DNA of 64,000 nt, from contig NZ_FNSW01000001.1 in the NCBI RefSeq assembly GCF_900104695.1, positions 744,001-808,000 of the forward strand, read 5' to 3'. Of the stretch, positions 17,932-27,125 are shown piece after piece. Below the pieces are notes generated by a model. It was not told the DNA's origin. It ran no database searches and saw only the letters and a list, made by a program, of their open reading frames with translations. Position 1 is the stretch's first letter. The number at the start of each line of letters is the position of its first letter. This DNA is from Paenibacillus sp. GP183. Lineage in GTDB: Bacteria; Bacillota; Bacilli; Paenibacillales; NBRC-103111. The position numbers and the translations under genes are program-made.

Positions 17932-18303
17932 TTATAAAGCTCCTGCATCCTGGACAATTTTCAGCGCTTTATCATAATCATCCTCTTCTATTACAAGAGT
18001 TAATAATATGTCATACCCTGTCACCATATTATCTGGACCACCTGAGCTAAATCCGCTTGCGCTGACACTGGTTGCAGCCAAGATACCTGAGTTTCGATCT
18101 GTAAAATCTCCTCCTAGGGTTAAATTACTCAAACTCGGAAAATCGCTGGTCAATGGGTTCATGATGTGATCCATCCCATCCCCGGGATACCCGTCGAACC
18201 GATCAATCGCACTATCCACGAGCTTTAGTGATTTCACTTTTGCCAAAGCTTCTTTCGCTTGCTCCGGACTCTTGAAATATGCAAGGATACTTCTTTCTGC
18301 CAC
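17932..18303 (-). CDS. Conserved hypothetical protein, two-repeat ACT-like/stress-protein type
   Basis: A 123-residue soluble protein. It begins 'ERSILAYFKSPEQAKEALAKVKSL' and ends 'ILLTLVIEEDDYDKALKIVQDAGAL': two matching beta-alpha-beta halves, as in small ferredoxin-like proteins that sense or bind ligands. The middle is Gly/Ser/Asp-rich and probably a loop. I start it at the GTG eight bases after GGGAG; upstream TTG and GTG codons lack a site. Its neighbour upstream is another uncharacterised gene on the same strand, 45 bases away, so they may be cotranscribed. Function unknown. Confidence 0.7.
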   Translation of the reverse strand: MAERSILAYFKSPEQAKEALAKVKSLKLVDSAIDRFDGYPGDGMDHIMNPLTSDFPSLSNLTLGGDFTDRNSGILAATSVSASGFSSGGPDNMVTGYDILLTLVIEEDDYDKALKIVQDAGAL

Positions 18304-18348
18304 ATCATTCACTCCCAATTCTATATTTAATCGGTGGAAAAATCATTT

Positions 18349-18891
18349 CTAAGGAGATAAGCTGGAAGGTGAAGGTACATTGCTCTTTAAATCAAAATGT
18401 TCTATTGGCGGGGTTTCTTCCTCTTGTAAGCTTTGATGCTCAATCTCACTGCTTAAATCCATTAATTTTTCGGAAATTTCTTGAGACTTATCCTTAAGAA
18501 GATTTATTTTATGAAATCTCTGTAAAGCATTATATCCATCAGGATGAGCATTTTTCTGTTCTGATTCACTCAGTTTTTCAAAAGCTTCTTTTTGATCACC
18601 TAAAGCGGAACGGTACGCATCAACACTAGATCTTAATTTTGATTCAAGCAGAGACATGCTCTTTCGTATTTCCAATCGAAGTAAGGCAAATTCATTACGA
18701 ATTTCTTGAATATGTTTATTTCCTAAGTCATCATTCAACATCGGTTTGTAGCATTTACCAATGACTTCATTGATGTTAATTAAAGTGCTTGAATAGGCAT
18801 ACGAAATTTCGGGTTCACTTCTCAAATATTCCTGGATTTGATTGACATCATTTTCTAAACTTTTCAACTTGTTGCTGATGGTTATTATCAT
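18349..18891 (-). CDS. Coiled-coil hypothetical protein
   Basis: A 180-residue highly charged, mostly helical protein. Heptad-like segments run through about residues 1-30, 70-110 and 125-160 ('SLLESKLRSSVDAYRSALGD', 'INLLKDKSQEISEKLMDLSS'). The C-terminal tail is Pro/Ser-rich and disordered. No signal or membrane segment. The ATG follows GGAGG with seven bases between. It could be a structural or scaffold protein. I do not recognise a family. Confidence 0.7.
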   Translation of the reverse strand: MIITISNKLKSLENDVNQIQEYLRSEPEISYAYSSTLININEVIGKCYKPMLNDDLGNKHIQEIRNEFALLRLEIRKSMSLLESKLRSSVDAYRSALGDQKEAFEKLSESEQKNAHPDGYNALQRFHKINLLKDKSQEISEKLMDLSSEIEHQSLQEEETPPIEHFDLKSNVPSPSSLSP

Positions 18892-18981
18892 TATGGAACC
18901 TCCACTGCAAAAAATTCTCTAGTATTATTTTACAGATGAGAACTTTCTATGCAGGATGTGTGGAATAACAGCAACTGTCGA

Positions 18982-20028
18982 TCAATCCACATACACTCGT
19001 ATTTTATGTACGGCATTATTTGCATATCCTTTCTTATTCCAATCAGGTTCAACTCTTTGCGTATTGCCCGCAGCATCCGTTGCTTTAACCATTAGATCAT
19101 ATGTCCCGGCATGACGGGCATTCCATTTCCATGACCAACGTCTCCATGAAGAAGGCACAGCAAGATCTAACCATGATGCCAAGTTCCAAGTCTCCCCTCC
19201 ATCCGTGCTTATATGGACCTGAACAACCGGATAAACCCCAGACCATGCTACCCCTGCTATCCAATGTTCCCCTCTCGTCAAAATCTCTTGATCAGAAGGC
19301 CGGGCAATTGTCGAATTCACTTTGATGACGTTTAAAGGTTGACCATCGGTGACCGACTCATCTTTATAAAATACATAATCTACTGCTTGAAATGGACCTG
19401 CAAATGGACGATCTGTGACATGGATTCGATGCAGCCATTTAACTGATGCCATTCCATACCACCCCGGAACGATGAGCCGAGCAGGAAATCCATGCTGGTA
19501 TGGTAACGGCTTTCCATTCATATACAACGCTATGATCGTATTAAGCGGCATTGCCTCTCTAAGCGGAAGGCTTCTTGAGTATGAAAATATCCCTGGCATA
19601 TCGGTGCGCTCTCCATAATCCACGGCTTCAAAAACAACCTCGACCGCGTTTTGCTGAATACCGCAATATTCGAGAACATTCTTCAGAGGGACACCGGTCC
19701 AAACGGCATGACTTATCGCTCCAAGCTCCCACTGTTCACCCCGAGTTTTCGGATGAAATAAAGCTCTTTTGTCGCCAGCACATTCTAAGGTCACAGGCAG
19801 TGTAATTTGAGGCATTCTAATTAGATTTTGATACGTAAATTGATTAGGCCAGTTCACGCATCCTTCAACACTTAAATACCAAGAGCGCATGTCTATAACC
19901 GGATACATGAAGTGATTGCGGTTGAAGAAAAGATGTTCCGGTGTTATCCAATTTGAAATTGAAAATATCGGAAACTCTTGATTTTCCGGGGCGATTTTAC
20001 GCGTTATTTGATGAGGCGAATACAGCAA
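18982..20028 (-). CDS. Sulfite-oxidase-like molybdopterin-dependent enzyme
   Basis: A 348-residue protein with the sulfite-oxidase fold. The molybdenum-ligand Cys is in 'LPVTLECAGDKRALFHPKT'. Family strings 'GLNAISHAVWTGVPLK'-like (here 'GAISHAVWTGVPLKNVL'), 'GFPARLIVPGWYGMASVKWL' and the C-terminal dimerisation domain ('HISTDGGETW', 'DAAGNTQ') follow. No haem domain, signal peptide or twin-arginine motif is seen, so it should be cytoplasmic. Such enzymes oxidise sulfite or reduce sulfoxides. The chosen TTG start sits six bases after a run of GGGGGG; a GTG six codons upstream would have that run inside the gene. No molybdenum-cofactor genes are near. Confidence 0.87.
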   Translation of the reverse strand: MLYSPHQITRKIAPENQEFPIFSISNWITPEHLFFNRNHFMYPVIDMRSWYLSVEGCVNWPNQFTYQNLIRMPQITLPVTLECAGDKRALFHPKTRGEQWELGAISHAVWTGVPLKNVLEYCGIQQNAVEVVFEAVDYGERTDMPGIFSYSRSLPLREAMPLNTIIALYMNGKPLPYQHGFPARLIVPGWYGMASVKWLHRIHVTDRPFAGPFQAVDYVFYKDESVTDGQPLNVIKVNSTIARPSDQEILTRGEHWIAGVAWSGVYPVVQVHISTDGGETWNLASWLDLAVPSSWRRWSWKWNARHAGTYDLMVKATDAAGNTQRVEPDWNKKGYANNAVHKIRVYVD

Positions 20029-20178
20029 AACAAACCCCCCTTTCACACTGTTTCCTTACAATGTATGGGTTGCTAACTTGACTGATTCATTCCTGGCTAT
20101 TCGGTTAACGGATAAATTGTTCAAATCTGAGAAAAGCTAACGCGAATAAAACTAAGTGAATGAAAGGACATACATCAC

Positions 20179-20487
20179 ATGCAGCCACAAACCTCTCCAA
20201 CGCAACAACACGGACAAGCTATATTGGAACAGCCTCCACAAGTCATTACAACAAAAGATTTTCTTTATCTAAAGGATCAATTGTCATGGGAACTCCTGGC
20301 TATGAAAAAATGTCATCATTTTGCTCAAGAGTGCTCTGATCCCGATATTAGACAAGCAATTGATGAAGCTGGCCAAATGCATCAACGGCACTACCAGCTC
20401 TTTCTCAAACACATGCAAAACAATAATACTGTTGAAATGTCCAATGTTCAGCAATTGCAGGAAATCATGGAGGGGAAATCCAAATGA
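20179..20487 (+). CDS. Spore coat protein-like (CotF-type, ferritin-like), N-terminal member of a pair
   Basis: A 102-residue helical protein. It has the ferritin-like two-helix pattern seen in CotF-related coat proteins ('KDFLYLKDQLSWELLAMKKC', 'QAIDEAGQMHQRHYQLFLKH'). It begins with a Gln/Pro-rich tail. Its stop overlaps the start of the next gene by four bases (ATGA), so the two are coupled and may form a heteromer. The start is ATG with only a modest AAAGGA site. Expression in the mother cell during sporulation is likely by analogy. Confidence 0.75.
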   Translation: MQPQTSPTQQHGQAILEQPPQVITTKDFLYLKDQLSWELLAMKKCHHFAQECSDPDIRQAIDEAGQMHQRHYQLFLKHMQNNNTVEMSNVQQLQEIMEGKSK

Positions 20488-20858
20488 CTCAAAATCAGAA
20501 TCAAAATCAGAACCAAGACCCTTCAACTATCAAAAATCCTAAACCATCGTATGAGCCGCAAGTGAAAGGGCCGGAAATGACTGATCGAGATCGACTTAAC
20601 GACATACTTGCCTTGGAAAAATATTTAACCGACAGCTTCAACATATCGGCTAGGGAAGCAAGTCACGTTTTCCTGCATCAAGACATCATGACGGTGTTAA
20701 ACGAGACGCACCAATGCCAGTATGAAATGTATCTGATGATGTTCAGAAAAGGACATTACAAATTGGAAGCGGAGCAGCAGTTGAAGCTCGATAATGCCTA
20801 TCAGCAGTTTAGTAACTATTCAACACAATTTCCATATCAACAAACATTTGTACAATAA
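20484..20858 (+). CDS. CotF-like spore coat protein
   Basis: A 124-residue protein with an N-terminal Asn/Gln-rich stretch (repeats of QN) and a helical CotF-like domain: 'DRLNDILALEKYLTDSFN', 'SAREASHVFLHQDIMTVLNE' and 'CQYEMYLMMFRKGHYKLEAE'. These are typical of the CotF family found in spore coats. Overlap with the preceding related gene points to a two-gene operon. The ribosome binding site (GGAGGGGAAA) lies within the preceding gene. A role in coat structure is inferred from family, not shown here. Confidence 0.82.
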   Translation: MTQNQNQNQNQDPSTIKNPKPSYEPQVKGPEMTDRDRLNDILALEKYLTDSFNISAREASHVFLHQDIMTVLNETHQCQYEMYLMMFRKGHYKLEAEQQLKLDNAYQQFSNYSTQFPYQQTFVQ

Positions 20859-20925
20859 TAATAAAACAGTCAACTTGCTGCTTCGGGAAAATTATTAATT
20901 ATGTATGATGAGGAGGTCTTTTGCA

Positions 20926-21807
20926 TTGAAAAAAATGATGACTCTCTTTGCAACTACAAGTTTAATCGTGACAGTCATTGGGGGATGTGGAAAGGCCTCA
21001 GCACCTGACAACATAATGAAGAGCAAGTCGGCGGATCCTCCCGTTACCATGCAGGCGACAGGAGTACCTCCTGTCAGCGGATTATCTGCCGCTCAGCAGC
21101 AGTTTAGAACAGAACTAATAAAGAAATATGGCAACCAGACACCTACTCGGTGGGGTGAAAATGTGCCTGGTGTGCTTACCCGCATGGTGACAAACGACAA
21201 AGTGATCGCCCTTACGTTTGACGCCTGCGGAGGCACAGGGGGCAGTGGATATGATAGAGTGCTGATCGATTATTTGATCAAGGAAAGCGTCCCGGCCACA
21301 CTTTTCATTAATGCTAGATGGATCGACGCCAACCCGCAGACTTTCATGTTGCTTGCGAAAAACCATTTGTTTGAAATTGAAAACCATGGTTATCTGCACC
21401 GCCCATTATCGGTGAAAGGTAATGCCGCTTGGGGTATATCCGGTACCAAAAATGTCGGTGAAGTTGTCGACGAAGTGCTGATAAACACAATGAAAATTCA
21501 AAAACTAACTGGCAGACGTCCAATCTTTTTTCGCTCGGGAACAGCTTTTTACGATGAGGTCTCCACTAAGATCGTTAATGATTTAGGGCTGAGCGCGGTG
21601 AATTTTAGCGTGTTGGGAGATGCGGGAGCCACTTTTAATCAGTCCCAAATCAAAAACGCGCTGTTATCATCCAAAAATGGCTCTGTTGTAATATGCCACA
21701 TGAATCATCCGGAAAAAGCAACCGCAAAAGGGGTAATGGCCGCCATTCCCGACCTGAAAAGAAGAGGATTTCGCTTCGTCAAATTAACAACATACCCACT
21801 TATGTGA
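20926..21807 (+). CDS. Polysaccharide deacetylase lipoprotein
   Basis: A NodB-type deacetylase of about 293 residues that removes acetyl groups from cell-wall or related polysaccharides, using a metal ion. The lipoprotein signal is clear (KKMMTLFATTSLIVTVIGGC, Cys near residue 21). The catalytic Asp pair motif is the variant 'ALTFDACGG'; metal ligands H-x3-H are in 'ENHGYLHRPL', and the arm 'FFRSGTAFYD' and 'VVICHMNHP' follow. The variant first motif is common in this subgroup. The TTG start is nine bases after AGGAGG; an ATG upstream has no site. A spore-cortex or envelope role is possible given the neighbours. Confidence 0.88.
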   Translation: MKKMMTLFATTSLIVTVIGGCGKASAPDNIMKSKSADPPVTMQATGVPPVSGLSAAQQQFRTELIKKYGNQTPTRWGENVPGVLTRMVTNDKVIALTFDACGGTGGSGYDRVLIDYLIKESVPATLFINARWIDANPQTFMLLAKNHLFEIENHGYLHRPLSVKGNAAWGISGTKNVGEVVDEVLINTMKIQKLTGRRPIFFRSGTAFYDEVSTKIVNDLGLSAVNFSVLGDAGATFNQSQIKNALLSSKNGSVVICHMNHPEKATAKGVMAAIPDLKRRGFRFVKLTTYPLM

Positions 21808-21821
21808 AATGAGAAACCGGA

Positions 21822-22580
21822 CTATTGCTTGTCAGTCGAAGCTTCAATCGGTTGAGCGTGCCGGTTCTTCGTCCTTATGCGGCTGAATGGCATGTATAAG
21901 AGTATGAAGATAACGAGCGCGATTCCCTCTTCCGAGAGCAAATAATAAGGGTAGTTCCCCAACAAATCTAACACCGAGGCGGTATCGGGCTTGTGCAGCA
22001 AGAACATGTAGTTGGCGCCCAACAAATAATCTGTTAAGCCGACCAGAACAGCAAGTCCGTTCAAAAACAGCATGGTTAGACCGACCGAACGCAGTGTCGG
22101 TTTCATGTTCCCGATCCATGTCATGTAAAGCGGCGCCAGTATAATGGCACTGTGGACGACGAAGAAATGGAGGAACCGAAAATGAGGGAACGGATAGTCG
22201 AGATTCGGCGTTAAGATCGCCTGCATTGCCCCACCCATCCCAGCGAAAAATAAAAACTGGTAAAGAAAGTAACTGCGTTTCATTAACATCACAATGGAGA
22301 GAATCAAGCTGATACTGCATAATTCAAGTGGAAGTGTGTGCCTAAAATCCCAAATCCCGTTCAAGACATACCAGATATTCAGACCGACTTCCGGCACCAG
22401 CAAGGCAGCGATCAGCAAGTAACGGACTGCAGCTGCGCGAGAATGTATAGCCAATCGGTGCCGGCCGGCGTACAGCCCGATGATCGCAGCAGCCAGCAGC
22501 GCAATGCATATCAGATGTGAGGCTGAGAACATCACAAAATAGTTCGATATTTCCGGCCGAAAGAAAGCGTTAAACTTCAT
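21822..22580 (-). CDS. TIGR02206/YwaF-family membrane protein
   Basis: A 252-residue integral membrane protein with about seven transmembrane helices. The N-terminal 'FNAFFRPEISNYFVMFSASH', 'PLELCSISLILSIVMLM' (helix 4) and 'PHFRFLHFFVVHSAIILAPLY' (helix 5) are the hallmarks of the YwaF family. Its function is unknown. The gene is convergent with the deacetylase, with only 14 bases between. The start ATG follows a GGGGAG site. Between its start and the GerP gene lie about 285 bases with no visible gene. Confidence 0.88.
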   Translation of the reverse strand: MKFNAFFRPEISNYFVMFSASHLICIALLAAAIIGLYAGRHRLAIHSRAAAVRYLLIAALLVPEVGLNIWYVLNGIWDFRHTLPLELCSISLILSIVMLMKRSYFLYQFLFFAGMGGAMQAILTPNLDYPFPHFRFLHFFVVHSAIILAPLYMTWIGNMKPTLRSVGLTMLFLNGLAVLVGLTDYLLGANYMFLLHKPDTASVLDLLGNYPYYLLSEEGIALVIFILLYMPFSRIRTKNRHAQPIEASTDKQ

Positions 22581-22865
22581 CTCTACTCCCCTCTCCTCCC
22601 ATTTACACTAAATCACTGCTTCTTTGTTAATTTAAACACCAGAAACAGTTGACACGGCTCATTGGTTATAACTTCAATCTAATCCATTAAATCCTGCTAA
22701 GATAGTTCTATTTTTTGATAGTACCCCCAGACATATTTACAAAATCTAATAGTTTTGTAAAGACGAAAAAAGAGTTGCCCACGGCAGCCCTTTCGCCATT
22801 TTGTTCCTCACCTTTTTTAGAAGAAAGTCACTTCATAACATTTTTTTGCATTTTGCATAGAGTCA

Positions 22866-23090
22866 TTAAGTACCGGTGGCAACTTTATTACTTCCTGTAT
22901 CGACAGCATCTGAATCCACTACACCGGTAATACTGAAAACATTACTGGATATCCTAAAGTCGCCTACGTTGGCGCTGCCAGAGCCCTCATAAGCTTTTGT
23001 GCTTGCGGTAGGTGAAACCACCAAGTTATCTCCGTTAACAAAGCTCCCCACATTACTCACTATTTTAACAACTCCTGCAAAAGAGGGCAT
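22866..23090 (-). CDS. GerPA/GerPF-family spore germination protein
   Basis: A 74-residue protein matching the GerP family: it starts 'MPSFAGVVKIVSNVGSFVNGD' and continues 'VVSPTASTKAYEGSGSANVGD' with the 'ISSNVFSITGVVDSDAVDT' middle. GerP proteins help germinants pass the spore coat. The length is typical. The ATG start follows AAGGAG. It is monocistronic here rather than inside a full gerPABCDEF operon, which is common for stand-alone GerPA/PF paralogues. Confidence 0.9.
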   Translation of the reverse strand: MPSFAGVVKIVSNVGSFVNGDNLVVSPTASTKAYEGSGSANVGDFRISSNVFSITGVVDSDAVDTGSNKVATGT

Positions 23091-23205
23091 AGCTATCAGC
23101 TCCTTATCCTAATGTGCTTTAGTGTATGCCTTAATGCTGGGAAGGGTGCTGTTTGTCTTTTGAAGTAATTTTGATGTCTAAGTGTATTCTAATGTTCTTT
23201 TCTTC

Positions 23206-24432
23206 TTACAAACCCAGCTCTTCTTGTACGGCCATCTTCATGTTTCGTGATTTTTGCGCCAAGCCGAAGTAAGCCAGCAGCGCTAACACACTTGTCGACA
23301 GGATAATCACGCCCATGGGAACGGCTGAATATTCTCCGGCAATGCCAACCAACGGAGAAGTGATTGCGCCAAGCAGGAACGGAAGCACACCCAGTATCGC
23401 CGATGCGCTTCCCGCCATATGGCTTTGAGATTCCATGGCCAGCGAGAACGAGGCTGTGGACGTCATCCCGATCGACGTGACAAAACAGAACAGCGGCGCA
23501 ACCAGGGCGATCAGCGGACCGTGCAGCAGAATAACCATCAGGGCCGTCAGGCTGGCCGCGGCTGACAATAGCAGTCCGAAAACAAGGAACCGGCGCTCCG
23601 AAATGAGGTGATTCAAGCGGCCCACAAGCTGGGAGCCAATGATCAAGCTGATCCCGTTCGAGGCGAACAATAACGCAAACAGCTGCGGCGATGCCCCATA
23701 AATCTTCTGGTAAATAAAAGGCGTCCCGGAGACATACGCGAAGACGCCACCGATCATAATACCCTGAGCCAGTGCGAACCCTAGAAATTGACGATCGCCA
23801 ATCAGGGATTGAATCCCTTTAAACAGCTCGACAAAATTGCTGGAGATCCGTTTCTCTGGAAGGAGTGTCTCTTTCAGTCCAGCGGTCGCCAAAACAACCA
23901 GCACGATCCCCACCACACCCAAAACGATAAAAACGCCAACCCAAGTCGTAAACGAGATAACACCGCTTCCCGCTAGCGGCGCAATGAGCGGAAATAGATT
24001 GTTCACCAGCATTAGCAAGGAAAAGAAGCGGGTCAACTCTGGTCCACTGTACAAATCGCGAACGACCGCCCTTGAAATCACAATACCTGCAGAGGCGGCG
24101 AAACCCTGTATAAAACGCGCGACAATAAAAAAATAAATATTCGGTGAAATCGCACAGACAAATGAAGCGGCCAAATAAAGAATCAGCGATAAAATAACGG
24201 GTCTGCGCCTTCCATACATATCGCTAAGTGGGCCCATAATAATCTGCCCCAGTCCGAGGCCGATCAGGCAGGCCGTCAAACTCAGCTGCACCAATGATGC
24301 CTGCGTTCCGAAAAATGCCGTAATTTCAGGAAAAGAAGGCAAATACATATCGATCGTCAGCGGCCCCAAAGCCGAAAAAGCGCCTAACAGCAGGACAAGT
24401 CTCCAGCGGTTACTATTTTTCTCTTGTTGCAT
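23206..24432 (-). CDS. Bcr/CflA-type MFS drug efflux transporter
   Basis: A 408-residue 12-helix major facilitator. The N-terminal 'LLLGAFSALGPLTIDMYLPS' with its acidic residue in helix 1, 'GQIIMGPLSDMYGRRRPV' (motif A) and 'GFAASAGIVISRAVVRDLY' (motif C-like) place it in the Bcr/CflA drug/H+ antiporter group. It should expel lipophilic drugs, chloramphenicol-type or sulfonamide-type in characterised relatives. It stands alone. The start ATG follows GGAG eleven bases upstream. No regulator is adjacent. Confidence 0.92.
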   Translation of the reverse strand: MQQEKNSNRWRLVLLLGAFSALGPLTIDMYLPSFPEITAFFGTQASLVQLSLTACLIGLGLGQIIMGPLSDMYGRRRPVILSLILYLAASFVCAISPNIYFFIVARFIQGFAASAGIVISRAVVRDLYSGPELTRFFSLLMLVNNLFPLIAPLAGSGVISFTTWVGVFIVLGVVGIVLVVLATAGLKETLLPEKRISSNFVELFKGIQSLIGDRQFLGFALAQGIMIGGVFAYVSGTPFIYQKIYGASPQLFALLFASNGISLIIGSQLVGRLNHLISERRFLVFGLLLSAAASLTALMVILLHGPLIALVAPLFCFVTSIGMTSTASFSLAMESQSHMAGSASAILGVLPFLLGAITSPLVGIAGEYSAVPMGVIILSTSVLALLAYFGLAQKSRNMKMAVQEELGL

Positions 24433-24586
24433 GTTTTGATTTTCTCCAATCCTTTTTCTTTATCTGTATATAGAGGTTTATGTTCTCAGTGATTATACAT
24501 CAGTCGTTCGACGCTTTGAAAGTTAATTTTGCGTAGACAGCTTGGATTTACCTTGCGATTTAAGTCACCCAGGCTACAATTTGATT

Positions 24587-25417
24587 TTATTTTAAATAAG
24601 GTGCTGCAAGCTTTCTTACGCGCTCAATGCCTTCCCACATATCGCCAGATCCGTCAAAAACAAGAGTTATAGGACCTTCATAGCCAGCTTGCTTGGCAAT
24701 TTCCATACAGCGAATAAACTCAGCTTCATCCGGATATCCATCCGCATTCGTTTGTGCTTTTGCATGGATCGACTCACTGCGTGGAATCGTTTTGGTAAGT
24801 TCACCATATTTCTCTGGTCCTTTGAAATTGCCATAATCCGAGGTTAGCCCAAGGAACTCCCCGCATCCTTCTAATAAAGCAAGGCAATTATCCGCGATTG
24901 ATGTTAATGAGTGAAAGTTTTCTGTAACAACGCGTACTCCTTTCGCTGCAGCATAATGACTTAGTTCCCGAAACGCATTAACTGATCTCTTCAAGGCTTC
25001 TTGATCCGTTGGGTCCGCATAACCGGCTATCACGCGCACTCTTTCAGCTCCTGATCGTGCAGCAATATCGATCCATCCTTTGATCCACACGATGTCCGAT
25101 TGTCTGCGGAACTCATCCGAACTGGAAATATCACCGTATTCAATCAGCAGTGTGTAAAACCGGAGGCCTGCTTCCATGAATGAGTGTTTCAATCCTTGCA
25201 AATAAGCTTCACTTGTATCCGGAAAATGAAAATGACACACTTCCAGTGATTTAAACCCTTTCTTTGCAAGAACCGCCGGTAATTCCAGGAGAGAGATGAG
25301 TTCAGGTTCTTCTTGGGTATCTGTTATTTGAGTACGTGTTTTTTTATCCCAGCGGGTCCAATGCAATGGCCCTAGATTCCGATGTAAGCTCCAACTTGTT
25401 AATGATAAAAATGGCAT
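24587..25417 (-). CDS. Sugar phosphate isomerase/epimerase-like TIM-barrel protein
   Basis: A 276-residue AP2Ec (xylose-isomerase-like) TIM barrel. Metal-ligand strings are 'SLEVCHFHFPDT', 'VVTENFHSLTS', 'FLGLTSDYGNFKG', 'SIHAKAQTNADGYPDEAEF' and 'GPITLVFDGSGDMWEG' (Glu, Asp, His). The final metal-ligand Glu position is partly altered (LVFDGSG), which could shift the substrate. Such enzymes isomerise or epimerise sugars and cyclitols. It stands alone, 170 bases from the resistance-type gene, and no sugar transporter lies next to it. I use the ATG after GAAAGGGTGG; a GTG three codons upstream is also possible. Confidence 0.85.
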   Translation of the reverse strand: MPFLSLTSWSLHRNLGPLHWTRWDKKTRTQITDTQEEPELISLLELPAVLAKKGFKSLEVCHFHFPDTSEAYLQGLKHSFMEAGLRFYTLLIEYGDISSSDEFRRQSDIVWIKGWIDIAARSGAERVRVIAGYADPTDQEALKRSVNAFRELSHYAAAKGVRVVTENFHSLTSIADNCLALLEGCGEFLGLTSDYGNFKGPEKYGELTKTIPRSESIHAKAQTNADGYPDEAEFIRCMEIAKQAGYEGPITLVFDGSGDMWEGIERVRKLAAPYLK

Positions 25418-25549
25418 ACCTTCCACCCTTTCGTAACTATTGTTTGGTAGTATCTTATCAGAGCATTGCGGTGATCACAATATTTGAAAACACAGATATA
25501 TCTCTTATTGTGCTGTATTTGTACCGATCGTGGGAAATGAACTACTACA

Positions 25550-25580
25550 TGACAAAACAGACCGCCTTCAGCGGTCTGTT
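25550..25580 (-). terminator. Rho-independent terminator
   Basis: AACAGACCGC and GCGGTCTGTT form a ten-base-pair stem with TTTTG beyond it on the minus strand. It ends the ABC-F gene. Confidence 0.88.
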
Positions 25581-25617
25581 CATAACTGCTACTGATGATC
25601 TTCTAATTGAAATAACA

Positions 25618-27096
25618 TTAGAGTTCAATGATCTTTGTAGCAATATTTTTGCAAAATTCATGGTCATGCTCTACAAAAAGAATGGTTGGTGAGTATTCAA
25701 GCAGTAACTCTTCAATTTGCATGCGAGAAATAACATCAATAAAATTAAGCGGTTCATCCCAAATTTGCAAATGAACCTTCTCACACAGACTTTTTGCAAT
25801 CAGCACTTTCTTCTTTTGACCGCCGCTAAAAGCTGAAATATCCTTTTCAAATTGAACTCTTGAAAAATCAAGCTTTCTTAAAATAGATTTAAAAAGGCTC
25901 TCATCAATTCCGTTGCTTATAGCGTAGTCCGTTAAATTGCCCTGCAAGTGTGAGGTGTCCTGTGAAACAGAGGATATTTTAAGCTGACTTCCCCTTCTGA
26001 AAGTGCCTGTATAGTTTATATTCTCGCCGCAAATAAGTTTGATAATACTTGATTTTCCGGAGCCGTTTTTACCTTTAAGCGCAATTCGATCACCTTGCTC
26101 AATAGTAAAACTTATATCTGTGCAAACCATCTTCTCCCCGTAATAAATCGAAACTTTGTCAAGTTCAGCTAGTTGGCTTTTATGATAAGCAAGTTGTTTG
26201 ATCTTTAAGCTGTCTGAGCTTTCAATATTATTAAGGAGCTTAGACCTTTCATCAATAGCTGCTTGTTGTCTATGCTCAATTGATTTAGAACGTTTCATCA
26301 TTTTAGCAGCCTTGTGGCCAATATACCCTTTATCTACCCTGGAACCGGAATTTCTTGTACCGTTTTTAGTTTTTTCCACTTCATCTGACCAGCTACTCGT
26401 ACGTTTTGCAGAATCCGACAAGCGTTTAATGTCTTTTCTTAGCTTTTCATTCTCTGTAAGCTCAAAGTCATCTTGTCGCTTTTTATTTTCCCACCAATCG
26501 GAGAAATTGCCTTTTTGTACTTCTATGTTGGTCTTATTGATGGAAAGGATGTGATCTACGCAGTTATCAAGAAATGATCTGTCGTGAGAAACCAGAATAA
26601 ATCCACTTTTGGAATTAAGATAATCACTGACCAGTTTTCTTGCATTCATGTCCAGATGATTGGTTGGTTCATCTATTAATAAAAAGCTATTTTCCTTAAG
26701 AAATAATGCAGCGAGCAGCACTTTCGTTTGCTCTCCGCTCGACAATGACTCAAAGGGCCGATATAAAACATCTTCAGAAACCTTTAGCAATGAAAGTTCA
26801 CGCATTAATTCCCAGTGATGATAGTCCGGATAAATGGCGTTGATCACATCAATGGTATTATTTTCCTTGTATTCGACATGGTAAGGGAAATATTCAAAAC
26901 TGACATTAGCGGAAATATTTCCGCTGTATTCATAATTACCATGGAGCAAGCTCAGAAATGTAGTCTTACCTCTACCGTTTCTTCCCGTAAATCCTAATTT
27001 CCAATCGGTATCCAATTGAAAATTCACGCTTTCAAATATGTTATCGTAACTGCCATCATAGGCAAACGTCAGGTTTGTAACATTGATTAATGACAT
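25618..27096 (-). CDS. ABC-F family ATPase, antibiotic resistance (Lsa-like) type
   Basis: A 492-residue soluble twin-ATPase of the ABC-F family. Both nucleotide sites are complete: Walker A 'GFTGRNGRGKTT' and 'ALKGKNGSGKSS', signatures 'SLSSGEQ' and 'AFSGGQKKK', Walker B 'LLIDEPTNHLD' and 'LQIWDEPLNFID'. The long inter-domain linker and lack of membrane helices fit ribosome-protection factors of the Lsa/Vga/Sal group, which displace lincosamides, pleuromutilins and streptogramin A. The start is the ATG after GGAGG; the site lies immediately after a strong hairpin. The leader can form two alternative structures, as in drug-inducible ABC-F genes. Specificity cannot be read from sequence alone. 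Confidence 0.88.
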   Translation of the reverse strand: MSLINVTNLTFAYDGSYDNIFESVNFQLDTDWKLGFTGRNGRGKTTFLSLLHGNYEYSGNISANVSFEYFPYHVEYKENNTIDVINAIYPDYHHWELMRELSLLKVSEDVLYRPFESLSSGEQTKVLLAALFLKENSFLLIDEPTNHLDMNARKLVSDYLNSKSGFILVSHDRSFLDNCVDHILSINKTNIEVQKGNFSDWWENKKRQDDFELTENEKLRKDIKRLSDSAKRTSSWSDEVEKTKNGTRNSGSRVDKGYIGHKAAKMMKRSKSIEHRQQAAIDERSKLLNNIESSDSLKIKQLAYHKSQLAELDKVSIYYGEKMVCTDISFTIEQGDRIALKGKNGSGKSSIIKLICGENINYTGTFRRGSQLKISSVSQDTSHLQGNLTDYAISNGIDESLFKSILRKLDFSRVQFEKDISAFSGGQKKKVLIAKSLCEKVHLQIWDEPLNFIDVISRMQIEELLLEYSPTILFVEHDHEFCKNIATKIIEL

Positions 27097-27125
27097 TAAA
27101 TTATCCTCCTGCATGATAAATATAA

